From NCBI GenBank assembly GCA_037833965.1, contig AP031358.1:1682001-1746000 (forward strand): DNA of 64,000 bases. The letters run 5' to 3'. The notes under the pieces were generated by a model. That model worked only from the letters and a program-made list of their open reading frames with translations. It made no database searches and was not told where the DNA came from. Source of the stretch: Marchantia polymorpha subsp. ruderalis. Lineage: Eukaryota; Streptophyta; Marchantiopsida; Marchantiales; Marchantiaceae. Both the position numbers and the translations under genes were made by a program. Below, piece by piece: positions 37,401 through 51,400 of this stretch; positions within the stretch are counted from its first letter, which is position 1, and each line of letters begins with the position of its first letter.

Positions 37401-38018
37401 TGATATGAAATAATTTGAATTTTTTAGAAAAAAATGTTCAAGTTATTTCACTTATTTTAAACCAGATTTTAAATTTGATAAATCTGATAATTGAATTATA
37501 TTTGACATTTTACTTGCTATGATTAATAATATTTTAAATGACACTCTAACAAACTTGAAATGTAAGTTTTATACAGATTTGTATTCAACAAAAATTTGCT
37601 AATTAAATGTAGATTGAATGTTTTTATAATTTTTTATAATTAAGATTTCAAATTATTCAGAAGATTGATCGATTGATATCATATATTTGATGTTTTATTT
37701 CATTTAAATTCAGAATTTAAATCTTGAATTTTTTGTATGAACATTTGTATATGATAGGATAATATTGTTGCTTAAAATATGTTGTTTAGTATAATGATAT
37801 AGACATTTTATATTTGAAAAAAATAAAATCTAATGAGATACAGAAAAGAGTAAGTAAAAATATTTAGGTACATTTGTTCGCCAATATTTGAGTATTTAAC
37901 AATGTAGTATTTCTTAAATTTGATGTATGTATTGTATTTGATTCCTATTTCATTGTCATCACTTTCATCAATCTGAATGTTTTAGATCATTGAAGATACA
38001 TCTTATTAATTATTAATT

Positions 38019-38046
38019 AATTTGTGCATTTTAAAATGCACAAATT
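38019..38046. repeat. Perfect 28-bp palindrome without loop
   Basis: The 14-base arms AATTTGTGCATTTT and AAAATGCACAAATT meet at 38032/38033. With one mismatch the symmetry extends about six bases further on each side through TTAATTAA-type sequence. Confidence 0.9.
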
Positions 38047-39340
38047 AGTTAATTAATTAATTATATTGTGTATAAAATTAAATTCTATAAACACTGTAAT
38101 AAAATATGAAAAAGGTTAACATAAAGTTGTTGTTATATTGGACCTTTATCATAGCTTTGAACTAGAAAGTATACATTACATTTTTACATCATATCATATA
38201 TAAAATAAGATTAACTTTGTTATATTTTGAAACATTAATATCATATTGGTTCTTTAGAGTATTAAAGATTCAACAATAAAATTTTCATTATGACATATAA
38301 ATCTTTTATGATTTTTGACAGAAATTCATATTGGCGTATAAAAAGAGTAAAAGATGACTTATTTCATAATCTTCTTTTTTGAAAACTTGAAAATTTTGAA
38401 TGATTATTATTCTGAAAATATTAGTTTTCTATTGCATGAAAATATTGCGTTTGATAATTTAGAGATCTCGAAATTTATTTTTAAATTCTGTTAGTATGAT
38501 TTAACTGAAAATAACTTTCATCTTATCATTTGCTTTTTATCTTATGTGGGTTGATGATATCTTATTTTATATTTTTTATATTCTTAGATTTCATATTTAT
38601 TGTGAAAGATTAAAAGTAGTGATTGATTTCATGAGGGTGACAATAATGTATTGAAAGTATTTATTATATTGCAATAGATTGAATTTCGCATGATAATTTT
38701 ATTTTTGATATTAAAATTTATTGCAGCTTTGATATGTAGAAACATTTGAATAAAAATGAAAAAATTTTATTACATTTTTTTGGATTTTAAAACTTGGTTT
38801 TTCTTTTTTTATTATCATATTGGCCAGTTAATTTATTTTACTAATTTTTTGGAATATCAAATTGGAGTTTCATTAGCAATTTAGGTTTCACCTAAATTAG
38901 CTTAATTTAGTGCCATCAAGAAAGTTAATTTAGGCTAATTTAGTAGTTTCTATGCTAAAAGCGAGCTTGAGTGCACTTGAGAAAGAGTGAGATGTTCAGA
39001 GGTAGAGGAAGCATCAATTTGTGCAATTTAGGCGCTTTAAATAATCATGCATGCATATGAATTAAGTAAAGAAATTGTTCTATGATAACGGTTGGTGTAA
39101 GATGAATGTAGATAACACTCAAAACCGTTGCAAAAGTCATTGAGTTTTGAAAAATTAACATCAAAGTTACTCTAGCATACATGATACCACAAATTTTACA
39201 AAGGAAATCTTTGGGTGTGAATTTGTTGTAAGTTTTAATCAAATCTGCAAAAAAAAAATGCGTGAAACCTACTAATATAAATATGACATATGTAAACAAA
39301 TGTCATAGGGTGAAATATAATTTCACTCCACATTTTGCGA

Positions 39341-40030
39341 AGCTATTTCAAGGTACAAATCCACGAAGCAAACACAAACAAACCAACCCACGTGATGGTG
39401 GAAGCGTATAAAGTGCTTCGCGGGAGTCTAGGACCCCCACAGCACAGCTGTCTAGCATAAAGGTCATTTTCGTATTTTGCGACCGGAGTCGATTCATCAT
39501 TCAAACTACGGTGCAAGCCGGAGAGACATTTGTGACATAACGTCGTGAATACGTACGTACAATACGGAAATGACGACATCATACGGTTAATGATTCACGA
39601 CAGAAATGAACATGCAAAGAGAGCGTATGCCATTCCGGTCCGGTCCGTCTGGACTGATTCCCGGAAGGAGGACCTTTCCCGACTGTAGTGTACAACAGCG
39701 GTTGATCATGATTACCACGTCGAGGGCGGCAAGTAAGTACGGGCTGACTGTGTGGATTAGCAAGAAAGCATTTCGGGCAGAGCGTAAGCTCAAGGCCGGG
39801 GCTGCTGAGCCGACTCTGGTAAAGGCAAAGTGGGGCAGTGGCCGCATTACAGGCCGGTACTGCCGAAGAAGGGCAGGTGAGGAGCATCGTGAGGGACCGA
39901 GGGTACAGTCCTGTACCTTTATGTTGCTCCAGGCTTTGCGCAACCAAACCGAAGGACGCCGAGTTGACCGGACGGTCCGAGGGGAAAACCCATGCAGATT
40001 CCAGAACCAAGAAAGCTTCTCATAGCAGAG
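39341..40030. other. GC-richer island with open frames on both strands
   Basis: About 700 bases of roughly even base composition set in AT-rich DNA. A 139-codon frame (39606-40025, +) and a 143-codon frame (39579-40010, -) overlap fully; neither resembles a family I know. A donor-like GTAAGT occurs near 39732. It could be a gene fragment, a young insertion or a small GC-rich gene. Confidence 0.35.
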
Positions 40031-42518
40031 TTTCTTCGGCGTGCTTGACTTGAATTGACTTGACTCGTTTAAGGTTCTGGACTTGAGTGGAAGAGTGGTT
40101 GTAGAGGAGAACTCAAGTAGAGACTACAACGAAAGTATACCCAGAGCAGACGGAGCAAAGACGGACCATGAGCCCCAAGTCAAGGAAGGAAGGAGGAAAA
40201 AAGAGTGCCCCTCGCTACTTTAATGTAAGAAAATATCTCGTATTTATCGCTGCCACCAATCGGTACCGCTGCCAAGTATTACTGGTACCTGAACCTTCGA
40301 GCTTATTTTGGAATTTTACAAGCAACTGCTGGTAACGTCACATTCTGACGAAATAACTGGACACAAGGAGAAAGCAGTAGATAAATCTCAAAATTTCGTC
40401 TACTTTAAACTCATAATTCAGCGCAGTACACGTATCGCGGCCATAAGCAGCAAATCCCCAAAAGTAGAATCTACTCATGACAAATGTAACAATGTTCAGA
40501 TGATAATTTTATCATTATATCTTCGAACCTGAACTCTTTACTTCATCTAACTGGACCTATCCGACTTTCTTCTAAGCATCATTGGATGGTCTCTAAATTC
40601 ATAATTTTATCAATAAGTTTATCATTCTAATAATCATATGAATTTTTTATAAAATACTCATTATATTAAATGACACAACATAAAGAATGGGTATAATATG
40701 TCAGATTGAAAATATAAATAGTTCTTTTATTTACGGAAAGGTTAGTTATCCCTCATTTATAGTTAATTAGTCATCACTCCCGCAATTCTCTTCTTGGATG
40801 CAGGGTAGAACTGATGAAATAACAAGTATAGGGTGTTTAACCAATATAGTATTTGATAATTAGCCCTAAATGAATGATAACTAACAACTCACTTTGTTTA
40901 TTAATTTTTCTACATTGATATGTCAAGATATAATATTAAATAATTTATCCAAACAATGCACAATTTAGTTCTGCTTATGTATTTTTATTCAATACAATTT
41001 ATAATATATCAAGTTTATGTGAAAAAACCTTACAGTCATAAAGTGATCTCTACTTAGAAACAAGGTCTAATTACCACCAAATTTTCTCGTATAGATCTTG
41101 TTATTACTTAAAACAAGTTGGAATTATTTTTAAGCACTAAAAACATCCAAAGCCTCTCATGTTTATGGGTTCATACACAATGTTTTCAAAAAAAGCAAGG
41201 AAACATTTGAACACCCCCCACCACTTGGGATCATATTTTAAAACTTTCTTTATAGATTTCATGAACAAAAGTCACACAATCAAACCAGCCATAATAGATC
41301 GTGGATATGTATAAAAGTTTACTTTCTAGTTCGTTAGCACAACCTTAATGCCAATGACAAAGTGGGCATATGATTTCTCGTAATCACGTTCAAGTGGTAA
41401 TCGTGGTTTCTTTCTCGGGCTGACAAAGATGCCTCTGGCGGTCAATAAGGGCTGACGATGACAATCAATCATCGGTAATCTTTGTTTATTCATAATCTCA
41501 TAGATCCAGAATGAACATCCGATTGAGCATCTGGGAAGCATCTCGGGCCGAATGACCGAGTCATGTACATGTGGTACACATAGACTTCAGAATCAAGCGA
41601 GTAATTTATTATATTAAAGTCGGCATAATAACCAAAATCTAATCTTGGATAACACTTCTTGTCTTTCTCAGTCAAAGAGATGCTCATCGGAGCTTTCATG
41701 AACCTCAGACGACCGTGTTAATGATTAATAATGAGGAATAATCCAAGGAACATCACAAGGCGAGATCTTCAGCCGAATCCAGATTCTGGACATGCTTAAC
41801 CGCAACGAGTGATACTTTCGTGATTCTTCTGTGAGTTTTATTGGTCAAACTCATGTCCGACTTGTCTTTACCTGCCCTCACTAAGAAATATTATTTTCTG
41901 CAATTGAATACGCAGGTACCCATTAGTATCTCTACGCAATTGACGGACTGGGAATGGATGTGGTCACAGAGAACGGCAGTCGTAATCAAACTATGACTTA
42001 AAGTCGTCATAGGAAAAACTCATCTACCTTATGATACAATCGAACTCAACTTTAATGTATGGTTTTGGCCAACGAGATATGCTAAGGAGATCAAGATCTA
42101 GCATTGTTGAAATCAATTGTGTTTCCAGTAGCATAGGTAAGTATGCATAGCTACAAAAGTAAGATTTGTCTTGCTCTTGTTAGAAAGATATTGAATGGCC
42201 CAGAGACTTAACAGGATTCAAAACAATGGCATTTACCAGTCCCCAAAATTTGTTAAGTATCAAGTGGAGCAACTAAATTCATGTTTTGGCATAGTAATTA
42301 ACAAAAGTCATAATGTTTGTCATGCCTGTCATATTTTTGGATCAACACTGTTCATTGCTCATACTGGGCTATAAGAGCATATGGTTATCGCAGCCTCCTT
42401 ATGCAACAATTTTGAAGAACTTTGACTCCATCCGAACAACTCTACACCTTCCAGTATTGATGAGTTCAGTGACTACCATTACCAAATCCTTGAAACTCTT
42501 AAGCATCAAAAGAGTAAC

Positions 42519-42552
42519 CATTTAACACACACAATTCGATGTGTGTTAAATG
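42519..42552. repeat. Perfect hairpin, 13-bp arms
   Basis: CATTTAACACACA at 42519-42531 and its exact complement at 42540-42552, with an 8-base loop. Confidence 0.9.
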
Positions 42553-43078
42553 TATTAAGATCTCCTCTTGAGTCACCTTAGTTGCTTCCATGCTGCATTC
42601 AGAACTTTAAAACATTGAAGTATACTAAAATGGTAGCTTCTAATAGCACTTAGAATTAGAAAAAATGCATTTTGGACTTACGAAAGTAAATATTAAATAT
42701 TTAATGGCTTGAAACTAAAAACTTAGAAACGAATTCAGCTTTATTGTTCATCTATGAAAGGGAGGAGAGGTCAACTGAATACTTAAAGAATAAAAGAAAA
42801 TTATTTTACTGGAGCAGACAAAAAAACCAGATTCTCATTAAAGGTTAGATCATGATGATCTCAAGTCATAAGACAATGAATCAATATGATTGAGGTACTC
42901 TGAATCCAAAAGACTAATGTACATGTGTAACAATAACCCTATACTCTTAAAAACTGAAAATTTATAATTCAAACAACTACACAACTTGAAGGTGAGATTT
43001 GCTTCAATGATTTCTTTTATATGTATGAATTTAAAGATTCTAAATATTAATGACTCAATGAGCTGTATTCTACAGAAT

Positions 43079-43106
43079 ATAAATTAGAATCTATATTCTA
43101 ATTTAT
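43079..43106. repeat. Perfect hairpin, 12-bp arms
   Basis: ATAAATTAGAAT at 43079-43090 and its exact complement at 43095-43106 around the loop CTAT. Confidence 0.9.
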
Positions 43107-45148
43107 CGAGGTGATATTAAAAAGTTGATGTCATAAAAACAGTATGTTGATAAAGTTGAGTCATATTAATGGTTGTGACAAAGTGTTTTTAGCTTACGCC
43201 AATCTTGTTTTTTTCATTTTGTTTTGAATTTCGGTTCAAAAAGTGTTGTGATATCACTATGAGATCATGAATAGATGATGTGTAATTTCAACCAGCACCT
43301 CAATTAACACAAGAAAAGCATAACGCAGTGAGCACATGGATGTGTCATATGATATCAAATTTCTACATTGATACTTAAAATGTAACTTCATCTTCATTGA
43401 CTAAAAAAATTATAAAAATGCTCATATCCTACGCTCAAGTGGAAGAACATCTTAGAATTCTCATGTCTACAATTAAAATTCCACATAGAATAAAAAATTA
43501 CGGACAAATCAGAGTAATCGATTGTTTGATTGAGTTGTTGAATAATGAACAATCTTCTAGCATTATGTAGCATAACAAAGTTCAATGCAGGCTTAAGTTA
43601 GAAAAAAATAATTTTAAAAAATAATTAATTGACTTATTCAAATTGGAGTTATCTTACAATCAAACTGAATGTGAAGAGAGTAAAAAATTACACCTAGTTA
43701 GTGCTAGAGATCATCAAATCAAATCTTAACATTGAGGCCAATATTAGTTGGATGGTTTGTTCATTGTTACAAAGTCACAACCTAAATTTGATAATTTAAA
43801 GACTTTCTTGGAAGATAGAAGAGGTTTTGAAGGAAAATCTTGCTGAAATATTTTTTCCCGATTGGTTAACTTTTGAGGTGGGTTTGTTTTAAAAATAATT
43901 TAAATAGATTTTTGATTGAAAGATATGAATTTATAACAAGATGCAGAAAAAGACAAGTTCCGGTCATGATCTTATTCTTGCAAAACTTATTTAATCATTG
44001 ATAAGCATAGATGAAACTTGATATCAATGGATTATTTCAATGGTTTAATCATTTGTGTTGAGCTCGTCCTAATAAATTTAATCTTCGGTCATGGTTATCA
44101 ACTTCTTATGGAATAAATTTGCGAGTGATGTTTAGGCAACTCATGCCAAATCTTTTGTATCATTTAAATTAGAATTTTATAATATTACTCATCGCACCAC
44201 TTGTCAAGTTTACTCTCAGGTTCTCCATGGCTTCCCGCGCCTCATGCGGGGCAAAGTGTACCATGCTGGCTAAAGCCAGGTGGAAGATTTTCTGCAGAGT
44301 CCCGAATGTCGGTTAATAGCTCGTTATGGGCTCCCAAAAAAGGTTGATTTGATAAATATTTTTCAGTAATTAAAATTTTGAACATGTTCATTGATCATGG
44401 TTTTTTGAAAGTATGAGTTGTAGGATTTCCAAAAATGATCTTAATAAGGTTTTGTGAATGGAAAATTCATGTTTAAAGGATGAGTCTTGAAGTTATCTGA
44501 AAAATTAATTATTTTTTTTGACGTTCGTGTATGAATCAGAAATCGATTATGTTCAATCTAAGAATTCCATGTCTTGAATAACATGGTCCTATACATGTTC
44601 ATTATATCTTGTTTGTAATGTACATTGCGTCTACCTCAGGTTATGGAAGGGGTAAAGACTAAAAGTAGATTCTCGACAACCTTGTTCACTTATTTCTGTT
44701 TCATTGTGTACTTCAATTAACAATCTTCACTTTTTGATAAAAATTTGACAAAGATGTAGGCACAAACACCTGCTCACGAATCGATGGTAATTGACATTCT
44801 CTTTTCAAATTATTTCTGTTTTTCATCTAAAATAATTAAAATCATGTTGGTACATTATATAGTATCATGTTTGAAATACGTCAAAGAAGTAATAAAGATT
44901 TAAATAATACATGATAATGTAGTAAAAAAATGCTAAATTTTGGCATGCTAAACTATCAAAATTCGTGCTGAAAATGGATTATCAAAGAGAAGAACATCGT
45001 CTGTTATCTGCCGAGAAGACTCAAAGGGGCAGGTCAAAAGCGCCAGGAATGTTTGACCACAGTTCTGCATTGGAGTTGATTTCGCAGTAATCATCTCGGA
45101 CAGCACGAGAGTAACACGAAAACAATTACACAGTCTAATCATTCGACC

Positions 45149-45469
45149 ATGACTGCGACTCCGACACCGGCAGACACGGCAACGGCAGACGCCGTCGACA
45201 GGCAGCGCAGGTCGCTCAGGTATTGCAGAAGTCTCAGTGCCAGTTCTGGGTTTCTGACGCTCACTGCTCTAGGTCACTGCGGTCACGCGCCGTTCTGGTA
45301 CAGGGTAGCAGACGCAGACGGTGCAGGCCAGCCCGTGGTTCAATCCGATGTTACGTCAGTGCGAGGCCTTACGGTACGCGGTACCTATGTACGTACGTAC
45401 GTACGTGCATTGACGCCCTTCACTACTATTCGAGACCTCGTGGGCATTTGTTTCTTCCTGGGAGCATGA
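45149..45469 (+). CDS. Possible small unassigned ORF (106 codons) in a GC-rich island
   Basis: A frame starting with ATG in a GC-rich pocket within AT-rich DNA. The first ~35 residues are Thr/Ala/Arg/Ser-rich (TPADTATADAVDRQRRS), somewhat like a targeting peptide; the middle has GHCGHAPFWYRVADADG. The later part reads through a GTACGTACGT repeat and looks non-coding. No family is recognised, and it could be only a first exon or a chance frame. Confidence 0.25.
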   Translation: MTATPTPADTATADAVDRQRRSLRYCRSLSASSGFLTLTALGHCGHAPFWYRVADADGAGQPVVQSDVTSVRGLTVRGTYVRTYVRALTPFTTIRDLVGICFFLGA

Positions 45470-48400
45470 TTGTTTCCTTTCAATTTTCCTCCGTTTGATT
45501 ATATTTTTCTTTTGTAGAGTCAAGTTGTGAGTTATGAGTCCCATTAAAAAATCCCCATTCTAGATGTCGATCCTCGAAAAGAGAATGCCCTTTTTCCATG
45601 AACGGGGAGGAGAGAATTTATTCGGAATTGTAAAAAATTTGTTGTGCTCGCTCTTTCCATTGACAAGTTCACCATGTTTGAGAACATTTTTCATTAAATT
45701 CCGAATGCAATTTCAATTTATACAGAAATCATGCCTTTCCCAAAATGAATTTCTTAATTCCAAAAAGCTATGGAATGAGATGATTGATAATAGAAAATTT
45801 CAAAGTAAAGCTTGGAAAAACTTCATCAAGTTGTAGGGGAAGAAACAAAGCGGTTAGATGGATTCCTAAGCATATATAAATAAAAATCAAATATAGCATA
45901 GTTATTTAAAAACCCAAAAATTAATGGATTCTGACATGATAGATTGGTATGGGTAGTATTAAATGGAAATCAATAGGTACTAAACTAGCCAAAAAAGTAT
46001 GATGTCCATATGATAGATGATCACTCGTATTCACAAACAAATATGACATGATACAAAAAAATTGCAACGCAATCTCTGCCATATATGTGAATTATACAAT
46101 ATCCCTGACTCTAAATCCCTAGTCCTTGATATTTTCCCATGCTATGGTAGAGGAGTGATTTGTACATGTATTAAGAAATATATCAATATTCCATTCTTTA
46201 ATCGGCAGGGTAGACCGGCTTCCTGTTGACAGAAAAAGCAGGGATACAAATACGGACATCTGAGAATAATAAAATTACTGCTGGCATAAGGATATTGCAG
46301 TTCTAAGAACTGAGCTCTTCCTCTCAAATATGCAGAGCCGAGGGTAGCATTTGAAGTCTTTTTTGACACAAAGGAAACGGTGTTAGACCTAGTGATCTAG
46401 TCTTGAAAGAGGAATAACTCACCGATTGAAACCAACTGAGTATGCTTTCCATTTAATTTTCATTATCTAACCCGTTGAATAGAAGACAGTAATTGGTTTA
46501 TACCAAAAGAAGAAGGGTGTATCATTTTGAGCAACATCAAAACATGATAAGTATGCAGATCTTGTAGTAAAGTTCAATCCTAAGTTCACAAAAAGTATCC
46601 TTTATATTGAAGGGTCACCACCAAAGCTACTGTTTCCGATAAACCATGATAATGTACCGCATTTCATATTTATACTACCTCAACCTTAACCCTCTACGGA
46701 AGATATGTGTTAATAAGTACATGAAAATAGTATTTTGTACTAAGGAAAAGTATTATAGAAGAGCACATGCTCCGAAAAAGCGAGACGAAGATGATGACTT
46801 TACACTCTCAATCATGTGTTCGGTCATGGTGAAGGCCACTTACCTGGGAGGTGGTAAAAATCAGAAAATACATTTTCCATGACTCCAATCGCCATATCCA
46901 TTTAAAGTCATCTTTTTCCCATTTACAAGATCAGGAAAGGTTGGGTGCAGTAAAGAGAAACCCCATTAATATAGCAAAAAGGACGGGAAGACCCATCAAG
47001 TCTTGTATGGATGAAACCAGAAGAATATGATGGGGCTATGTCCAATAGCACCCAAAGAAAAATATAATACTGCATCTAAGATATCAATTATTTCTATTAC
47101 ATTAGCATCCTAATAAGCATCGTCCAGCTGATTGCACCAGCTGGTAGAATTTTCTTTTACTTAGAGAGATCAATGACTAATATTTCTGAAAGTCTGAAGA
47201 CACATCACACAGGCAGCAGCATGTGGAAGATAGTGAGGCTCATAAGATGGGAGGCAACAAGGATTCGTGCAAGTGATCATGGCTTACGTGTACTCTGCTT
47301 TTGGGTGAGTTATCGCCAGCAGGCCTCTCCATTCACAACGCTTTTAAAACTCCGTTCCCTTTAGTTTCACCATACGGCGAGCGTTTGGGGTGGAAGCATA
47401 GGGGGGTACATGGACACGGTAACATCTGTAAAGAGGCTGAAAATTCCAACTACGAGAATAAACCAGCGAGCCCCCCTGGCCAAATATTCCTTCATGATAT
47501 AAGCCATATCAGCAGACATATCGCTTGCCTTATCTCCCTCGATTTGCACACCGCCTCGTCATAAAGAGCACACTTTCTTATATGGGGTCGGGCAAATGAA
47601 ATGTTTCTAGCAGTGTTGGAAGTTCTGTTATGTTGTCGTTTTGCACTCAGTGAGTGATGCTTAAAGTACACTAAATGTAATTTAATCATTGTCATGCTTT
47701 GTCCTTCATTTATCCGCCTCATATTTTCCTCGTTACTGTTTTGAAGTAAATGAGTATACTGTTTATTTCCTTTCACTGAAATATAGTTTTAACCAGAATA
47801 TTACCCACGACTCTGTAAATCTATATCAAGAAGATATATAATATTATGGAGTGCATTTTCTCAAGTCTGCAAGATGTAGTATACTGCTTAAATGGAAAAA
47901 CGGGCGTTATAAAATACAAAGTTTCGTTTGATGTGGATGAAAAGAAATAGTTTTGCACGGGCTGACGAGAAGCCCTACCTCTGTTTTTGCAAAAAGACAC
48001 CATAATTTTACATATAAAGATTGTACCATAGCTCAAATAAAGTTTGCAATTGATTCCACCTTTCAACAAAATTGATGTGTCAAACCCAGATATACAGCCG
48101 GGAAAGGTCCTCATGTACATAGAAAACTAACTGTTACAACCGTAAAGGTTGCAGTATTTCAGCATAGACCCTTATTGGAGTCGACCAAAGTTAGGAATAC
48201 AACATAGTCCTCGATTTCCATATGCTCTCCATGAAAAGTTTTAAGTCCGACCTCAAAATTTTACTTCCCTCTCCTGAAATGCGTGAAAATACTAAAATAA
48301 TAATAATGGATTCCTTGATGTTTGTGGCAAATTGAGAAACAAAAACTAAAAGTGGTAGTTAGTAGACAACTGCATGCATGTCCAATTCAATAGTACAAAT

Positions 48401-51400
48401 AGCATTTACAGTTGCCAATAACTCATTGGGAAAGGAAGAGTTTTGAATAATTAATCCTTCCGTATTTCTAGTCATTGAAGCCATTACGTATTTTATTGGG
48501 TCCCATTACCATCTTACTTTTATATCTTCAAAGTCTTAAACTCTCCAACAATGACTTAAAGGTTTAGGAGAATGACCTCTTTGTCTTGAATAAATGAAGT
48601 TAATAATAATAAAATAACACTTATCCCCTGACAAAGTTAGTTGTCACGTGTAGTCTAAGTAAATTGTTTGAATGGAGGTGCCGCAAAAGTCCAAGAGGTG
48701 ATTTTATTATCCCCTAATTAAATTTTGTTCTAGAATGAGATTATTTCACTTGTCCTAGGCTCGATATCTTTGTCTTGGAGCAAGCCAAGCTATGTAGATA
48801 GCTGAAAACACATAAAGAATTGTTCTAGAATAATGTCATGATTCTGACCTGAAAAGGTCACGAGACAGAATTTATTATCCATTGTGACATTGCACATGCT
48901 TTGACCCATACGCAGCAGATTACACTTCGCGCATCACTTGTCTGAGCTACCTTGGAGAGGATCTCAAAAATCCTTCACCGGCAAGAAAGAAGAACGCCCC
49001 TGAAGCATAAGATTCAAACTTTTGTTGCAAAAATCTGCCACTTGGATTAAGCTTCAGGTCGACGAGGGCTGACTCGTCTAGAGTGGATGACAAGAAGTGG
49101 TCCCACAGTGAACATTAGGCAAAGTGCGAAAACTTGGAAGCTTGTGGAAAGGAAGAAGACTCGGAGCTCGATAGACCAAAACATTCTGAACAGGCCACAA
49201 CAAAGCGTTATGGTTAATCAATAAAACACATATCTTCTTGTTGTACTCCAAACTTCACAACTGAGACATTTTACCTTCTGTTGTTGATATTGGCCAAAAT
49301 TTATATGGAAAAGCTTTTCAAGCCAACATACTGAAGGACAACCATGAACTTCCCGTGAATTTTTTCCCCGTCACCCCTGAGTCATTTTGCGGGCTTACTG
49401 CGGAGGGATATGGGTAAGTTGTGAAACCCTTCTTTTACTATGAGTTCCCGACTCAAGAAAATCACAGGCACAAGTGGGGACAGGCAAAGGACCGCTGGAT
49501 GCATGAAAGAAGGACTGAATTCTGAGCTGAAGATTTCGTGAGGATAAGTCTTACCCCACCAACCAGACCTGAATCCTGATCACTACACCCCATCACATGG
49601 GATGTTGTCCCTTGCACCGAGGTAACTTCTGTCCTCTTTGGAAAATCACTTCTGAAGTTTAAAAGAAGATTTGGGGACCGAAAACATTTCAATAGGCGTA
49701 GGGAACCATCCGGTTTGTCCACTACGGCATCAAAACCAGCATTACAGAACCTTGTTTGCAACGTGACGACAACGATCCAGATTGTGGTAAGAACTGATTG
49801 TACTTGCTTCCAATACGTTACACAACTTGGGACGCATGAGAGTGAGAAATTTGTGATAAAAGGTTCAATCTACAACAATAATTCAAGGAAAACAAACACA
49901 GCAAAATTAAATAAAATATAAAGATGAAACAGTATTCAAGATGGAAAAGTACACTCCGATGTGCTCTTTATGAGACGACAGAATCGCAATAAATGCAAAG
50001 TTTGCACACCACAAACAGAGAGATCCCTCTCAAAAGATACGGAAACCAAAAGAGTGTAAACGAACGATTTCAAGGTTATTAGAGATATAGCCGGGGAGTG
50101 TAGGTCTCCCGTACTCATTACACATGTTTTGCGATAGAGCATTCTTTTGAAAAATATGTCACATAAGCATAGTTAAATTTCTTGTCATTACAAACACGGC
50201 CTTAGGGATGCAATTTTTTGCACTTGACAGCAAGTTCACCTCTACTGCCGAAATTTCAGTATTGTTATATTCGAGCGTCACACATATATCTTCTAATCGA
50301 GTATAAGTTGAGGAAAATCTTGAAAAAGAACTGAAGGTAAAAAGGGGTTCCATTTGGTGGTTTGCAAGAAATAGAAGGCCATGAAGGGATCTATCGTGAT
50401 ATTTTGTAGGGTACAGAAGGCTGTAAAAGTTAGATACGAATCTTGCAAATCTTCTTGTCCAAAGAAGAGACATATCAATTGTATAAATGTACTGTCTTAA
50501 CACAAACATATGATGATATATATTAAAACCATAAGAAATATATCACTGCATCATCAATTTCAAAACAAAACTTTACCACTTTCAGCACGAACTGTTACCT
50601 AGGTTTCATACATGATTTTCACACAATTGATATAAGTGTACATTCCGTTTTCTACACTGATTTAATTACGCATAATAAGAGTAAATTTCACTCCATCTCT
50701 AACTAGTGTCTCGTTTCTGATATATATTATTACACGAAGAAAGGTTGGGGCACGACTGTAATTGTTGAAGTATATACTGAGTAATATATACATAGCTTTG
50801 CACATGCTAATTTCTACGAGATTGCGCCGAGGCATTGCAATCGTTATATTTCTACTCGTAATCTTGATTCTCTACCCAGCCTACTTCAGGTTTAGAAGAG
50901 GATTTTGCTAACAAGCAGCAGAGAACTCCTTTCAGAACATCCAGACAGAACACCAGTACACGGTGAACATCAAAGGCTGAACACGGTTGAGACTGATATC
51001 AGATAGATGAGAAAGATGAAAAGTTGATACATGTCTTGTTGTCTTATAGATGGTCAAATAGGATAATCACATATGATCAAACCAACGGTTAATTGCAAGT
51101 TTTGCCCAGGAAATTTCACAGAATTCATGATGAAAGGACAAAGCGCTCAAAGGAGACAAAGGAAAATCTTCCAACTGCTGCCGATGCAGAGCAGAAAGCT
51201 AGGAAAGTGAATCTGCAATTCGAAAAGACCAAAGAAGTTTGAACGTACTGTAAAGCCAAATGGTCCAGAGGGCAGGTCCGAGGCTTTAGATGGAGCTATA
51301 GAGTACCGTGGTGAGAAGAACGAACAGCCTTGTCTTGAGAGTCTTGACCGCATAAAACAATACTTGCGCTTTTCTCTTACGTTTGGGTTGGTCTCCAGTC

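Larger units (their letters stand above)
33605..39340. other. Very AT-rich block without genes
   Basis: Nearly 6 kb of DNA that looks about 75-80% A+T, with long T and A runs, stops in all frames and almost no open frame over 80 codons. No terminal repeats, tRNA or organelle gene was recognised. It may be decayed transposon or heterochromatic sequence. Confidence 0.6.
40031..45148. other. AT-rich gene-poor DNA
   Basis: No supported gene. At 41326-41699 two overlapping minus-strand frames (69 and 71 codons) together look like one frameshifted relic of unknown family. A GC-richer patch at about 44.21-44.33 kb has no readable gene. Confidence 0.45.

Noticed and set aside
49462-49761. Minus-strand frame with a VVDKPDGSLRL segment resembling reverse transcriptase
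   Set aside because: Only a few residues match, and no catalytic YxDD or neighbouring domains are present.
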